Shown: positions 7,437-9,772 of the stretch, in pieces
Numbering within the stretch: position 1 is the first letter of the stretch
Layout: each line of letters begins with the position of its first letter
Assembly (NCBI GenBank): GCA_021151535.1
Contig: JAGKXC010000075.1
Coordinates: forward strand, 1-9,772
Direction of reading: 5' to 3'
Source: Sphingobacteriia bacterium
GTDB taxonomy: Bacteria > Bacteroidota > Bacteroidia > NS11-12g > UBA955
Length of the DNA: 9,772 bases
Translations under genes and position numbers: made by a program
The notes under the pieces: model-generated
What the model was told of the DNA's origin: nothing
Database searches by the model: none
The model's input: only the letters and a program-made list of their open reading frames with translations

Positions 7437-7580
7437 TTTGATAAATTGGGAATCATCCGAATGGTTTTCTGTTGCTAATCGGTTTTATATATATTCGTAA
7501 GTATATTTCTGATTGCCTTATGGGTAGTGTATTTAGGAAATAGTTTGCCTATCATTCACGCAATGAATAATGAACGAACG

Positions 7581-8465
7581 ATGAAGAGGAAATTAGCGGG
7601 TCTAGTTTTTCTGCTGGCAGTGCAGTTCCATGGTTTGGATGCACAAGTTTTTCGTGCATTTGAAATGCAGTTTAAGGCAAGAAATTATGGCATAGATATG
7701 GGGTTGAATATTCAACGGAATTGGAGAAATCGCATTACTCCTGGGGGTGTGAAAATGCATGATATTTGGCAAGCTGCGGCAGCAGATTCACACAATAGTG
7801 AAACATCCAGGCAGATTGAGATTCCATCGCCCGAGAAAAATAAATTAACACAAATTTCGCGTTTAGGTGGGGAAATTAATGGGACTTGGATTGAGCGCAC
7901 GGCTATTATTTATTCATTGGAATTGGGGAATATTAAGGATCCGAGGGAGCAATTGGTAGTTAATGAAAGATTAATTGGGAGTAGACCGTTTAAGTTGAAT
8001 AAGATTTCACATACATGGATGTTGAAGCCAAGCATTGGCAAGATATGGAGTGTAAGTGAGCGGAGGTCGCGCAATGATGTTGGTTTTAGGATGGTAGGGA
8101 ATTTGGGTATTCCTGTGGCGTATAGCTGGCCTATATATATTTGGTTGTATCAACGGAATTTTTTGATAGACGGGTATGTGGATGCTAAATATAATCCAGC
8201 AGTACAGCCATCAACAGAAATAGGAGGAACTGCTTCGTGGACTAAAGGCATCAAGCAAGGTACAATTACGCCGGGGTTATCTGGCTCAATGGGTTTTCAG
8301 TTCGAATGGGGGAGTTATAAGCAGGTAACCAACTCGATTACGTTGGGTTGTTCTGTTGATTATTTTGTACAAAAAATACCAAACTGGTACAACCCGAATA
8401 TGAACCGAAACATCTTCCCGGCAGTATTTGTTACCTTTGCAGCCGGAATTTCCAGAGATGAATAA
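7581..8465 (+). CDS. Secreted protein of unknown function, probable outer-membrane beta-barrel
   Basis: I do not recognise a named family. The frame is open from a GTG at 7527, but the ATG at 7581 puts a classical signal peptide at the very start: basic MKRK, a hydrophobic core LAGLVFLLAV, and a likely cut after LDA (residue 21). The ATG at 7563 is a second option. The 294-residue product has no other membrane helix. From about residue 95 it shows alternating hydrophobic/aromatic strands typical of Bacteroidota barrels, such as GGEINGTWIERTAIIYSLEL (96-115), KPSIGKIWSV, GGTASWTKGI and SITLGCSVDYF, ending in IFPAVFVTFAAGISRDE. Conserved-looking polar patches are IKDPREQ (118-124) and VSERRSRNDVGF (158-169). 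A barrel is inference. It is divergent from mraZ and 80 bases before lipA. Confidence 0.7.
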   Translation: MKRKLAGLVFLLAVQFHGLDAQVFRAFEMQFKARNYGIDMGLNIQRNWRNRITPGGVKMHDIWQAAAADSHNSETSRQIEIPSPEKNKLTQISRLGGEINGTWIERTAIIYSLELGNIKDPREQLVVNERLIGSRPFKLNKISHTWMLKPSIGKIWSVSERRSRNDVGFRMVGNLGIPVAYSWPIYIWLYQRNFLIDGYVDAKYNPAVQPSTEIGGTASWTKGIKQGTITPGLSGSMGFQFEWGSYKQVTNSITLGCSVDYFVQKIPNWYNPNMNRNIFPAVFVTFAAGISRDE

Positions 8466-8545
8466 GTTGTAGAGATGAAATTTGGCTTAAAAAATTGATT
8501 TATAGCAACTTGTAATTTGGAGATTTTGAAATAAAACTTATAGCA

Positions 8546-9421
8546 GTGATTGAATTACCAATAGTATCCAAAGAAAGAAAAGGCATTAGCAAGCCATCTT
8601 GGTTGAAAATTGAATTGCCAACCGGTGAAAATTATACCCGAGTGAAGCGGTTGGTGAAGGAGCATAAATTGCATACAATTTGTGAAGATGGCAGATGTCC
8701 GAACATGGGCGAATGTTGGGGAGCGGGAACAGCAACTTTTATGATTTTGGGCAACATTTGTACACGCAGTTGCTCATTTTGCGCAGTGGCAACGGGCAGG
8801 CCTAATGAATACGACAGAGATGAGCCGTTTAGGGTAGCTGAGGCGGTTCGTTTGATGGGGGTGAAACACTGTGTTATCACATCTGTAAACCGAGACGAGC
8901 TTAAAGACAAGGGCGCTGGGGTTTGGGCAGATACCATTCGCGAAGTAAAAAAGCAGAATCCGGACACCACAATAGAGACTTTAATCCCTGATTTCAAAGC
9001 CAACTGGGATTTGTTATATATGGTTTTAGAGGCAAGGCCTGATGTGGTGAGCCATAACATGGAAACGGTTGAAAGGCTATACAGAATGGTGCGTCCACAG
9101 GCCAAGTATCAACGTTCTTTGGAGCAAATACAGAAAACGAAAGAGTTTGGATGTAGAACAAAATCCGGGGCGATGTTGGGTTTGGGTGAAACGCAAGAAG
9201 AGGTTGAGCAGTTGATGAAGGATTTGCATGCTCACGGATGCGATGTATTAACCTTGGGGCAGTATTTGCAACCAACAAAAATGCATTTGGATGTTAAGGA
9301 GTTTGTGACACCGGATCAATTCAAATATTATGAAGAGTTGGGCTTGAAAATGGGCTTCCGATTTGTAGAAAGCGGTCCGATGGTTCGCAGTTCTTACCAT
9401 GCTGAAAAGCATGTTTTGTAA
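8546..9421 (+). CDS. lipA: Lipoyl synthase (radical SAM)
   Basis: Cytoplasmic radical SAM enzyme that inserts two sulfur atoms into protein-bound octanoyl groups, giving the lipoyl cofactor of 2-oxoacid dehydrogenases and the glycine cleavage H protein. The 291-residue protein has the full set of ligands: auxiliary cluster cysteines 46, 51 and 57 (CEDGRCPNMGEC), the radical SAM CxxxCxxC at 72, 76 and 79 (CTRSCSFC), and the C-terminal RSSYHA with Arg281-Ser282-Ser283-Tyr284. Other family blocks are WGAGTATFMILGN (58-70), TSVNRDEL (112-119), VVSHNMETV (167-175), GLGET (212-216) and LGQYLQPT (237-244). The start is the GTG at 8546-8548: the in-frame TAA at 8513-8515 leaves no upstream ATG, and the resulting IELPIV N-terminus is usual for Bacteroidota. 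No lipB is in view. Confidence 0.98.
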   Translation: MIELPIVSKERKGISKPSWLKIELPTGENYTRVKRLVKEHKLHTICEDGRCPNMGECWGAGTATFMILGNICTRSCSFCAVATGRPNEYDRDEPFRVAEAVRLMGVKHCVITSVNRDELKDKGAGVWADTIREVKKQNPDTTIETLIPDFKANWDLLYMVLEARPDVVSHNMETVERLYRMVRPQAKYQRSLEQIQKTKEFGCRTKSGAMLGLGETQEEVEQLMKDLHAHGCDVLTLGQYLQPTKMHLDVKEFVTPDQFKYYEELGLKMGFRFVESGPMVRSSYHAEKHVL

Positions 9422-9440
9422 CAGATTACGAGAATCTGTT
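9420..9440 (+). terminator. Weak hairpin overlapping the lipA stop codon
   Basis: AACAGATT (9420-9427) and AATCTGTT (9433-9440) are exact reverse complements with the five-base loop ACGAG, followed by TTAAAATTTG. The stem begins inside the lipA TAA. It is AT-rich and the T-tract is broken, so termination would be inefficient, but the position is right for the end of the transcript. Confidence 0.45.
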
Positions 9441-9560
9441 TAAAATTTGACAAAAATATTTGATTTAATCGCCATAAATGGGGTTAAAACACATTGTATT
9501 CTTTGGAATATTAACAAAACCTTTATTAATTTGTAAAATACCTGTAGTATAAGCAATCTT

Positions 9561-9772
9561 ATGAAGTTAAATAATACCATTCGAGTTTCTATGTCAGCCC
9601 TTTTGGTTGCTGGTGTGGGTTATTTTGTAGCCAACGAGCCGGTAAGGATTTGGAAAGAAAATCACGGTGTAGAAAAAGAAAACGAAGAGGAATCTATCGA
9701 AGGAGCGATTCGATCCATGTACAGCATGAGATTGAACGAAAAGACTGGTACCATCGAACCTGAGTGGATAGC
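9561..9772 (+). CDS. Secreted protein, N-terminal fragment (3' end outside window)
   Basis: The ATG at 9561 opens a frame of 70 complete codons that runs off the window. The N-terminus MKLNNTIRVSMSALLVAGVGYFVA looks like a signal peptide or membrane anchor (split: 1-12 and 13-24), followed by a charged, Glu-rich linker (about 32-45, KENHGVEKENEEES). Then comes IEGAIRSMYSMRLNEKTG and IEPEWI. A helix of the form GAI..MYxxRLNExTGxIxPE after a signal peptide recalls the N-termini of large Bacteroidota exported proteins that carry sortilin/VPS10-type beta-propellers and type IX secretion tails. That is pattern memory, not proof. The 120 bases upstream are AT-rich with near-matches to the phylum's promoter pattern, such as TAATTTG, but none with canonical spacing. 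Confidence 0.6.
   Translation, partial: MKLNNTIRVSMSALLVAGVGYFVANEPVRIWKENHGVEKENEEESIEGAIRSMYSMRLNEKTGTIEPEWI

Larger units (their letters stand above)
7158..7580. other. Divergent intergenic region between mraZ and the plus-strand gene
   Basis: About 420 bases with no convincing gene: it holds only short, unsupported open frames. It contains an mraZ-facing box array (7199-7254), a second array facing the other way (7353-7436) and an inverted repeat joining them. On the plus strand there is no G from 7180 to 7260, and from 7336 to 7450 only a single C (7433). I found no clean match to the Bacteroidota promoter pattern TAnnTTTG with an upstream TTG. The nearest match on the plus strand is TATATTCG at 7490-7497 with TTG at 7472-7474, one mismatch and short spacing, so it is only a weak candidate for the plus-strand gene. 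Confidence 0.7.

Noticed and set aside
7527..7580. GTG-started 18-residue N-terminal extension of the barrel-like protein
   Set aside because: It would bury the signal peptide behind a non-signal leader; the ATG at 7581 gives a standard signal sequence at once.
8464..8511. AAGTTG / CAACTT inverted repeat after the barrel-like gene as a terminator
   Set aside because: The six-base arms are 36 bases apart with no T-tract, so a terminator hairpin is unlikely.
8632..9105. 157-residue open frame antisense to lipA
   Set aside because: It lies wholly inside lipA, which carries every expected cysteine and the RSSY motif; the antisense product has no recognisable features.

Overview
The window comes from a member of the Bacteroidota. 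The gene order of the division and cell wall (dcw) cluster, a FtsI with a C-terminal PASTA domain, a meso-diaminopimelate-type MurE, start codons without Shine-Dalgarno sequences and a signal-peptide-bearing barrel-like protein all fit this phylum. I cannot name the genus. No mobile element, CRISPR array, tRNA or rRNA was found.

Left two thirds (1-7157, minus strand): a tightly packed run, in order of transcription, of mraZ, rsmH, ftsL-like, ftsI, murE, mraY and the first third of murD, which leaves the window at position 1. Gaps are 2 to 33 bases, and ftsL overlaps both rsmH (25 bases) and ftsI (ATGA), so this is almost certainly one operon. MraZ is the transcriptional regulator. RsmH methylates 16S rRNA. 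FtsL and FtsI belong to the septal peptidoglycan machine. MurE and MurD add meso-diaminopimelate and D-glutamate to the UDP-MurNAc peptide, and MraY moves the finished precursor onto undecaprenyl phosphate to give lipid I. murF is not between murE and mraY.

Centre (7158-7580): a long divergent intergenic region, and the most interesting part of the window. Next to mraZ it carries about six GTGG-type boxes at 9-11 base spacing on the mraZ sense strand, which look like an extended MraZ operator. About 100 bases further on, a second set of similar boxes faces the other way, towards the plus-strand gene, and the two sets share an imperfect inverted repeat of about 24-27 bases. The plus strand has no G from 7180 to 7260 and almost no C from 7336 to 7450.

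Right third (7581-9772, plus strand): an unrecognised secreted, probably outer-membrane beta-barrel protein; lipA (lipoyl synthase, GTG start) followed by a weak hairpin; and the N-terminus of a secreted protein cut off by the window end, perhaps a large sortilin/beta-propeller exoprotein.

The core genes look intact and ordinary. The best candidates for something undescribed are the double, outward-facing box array and the uncharacterised gene it faces.
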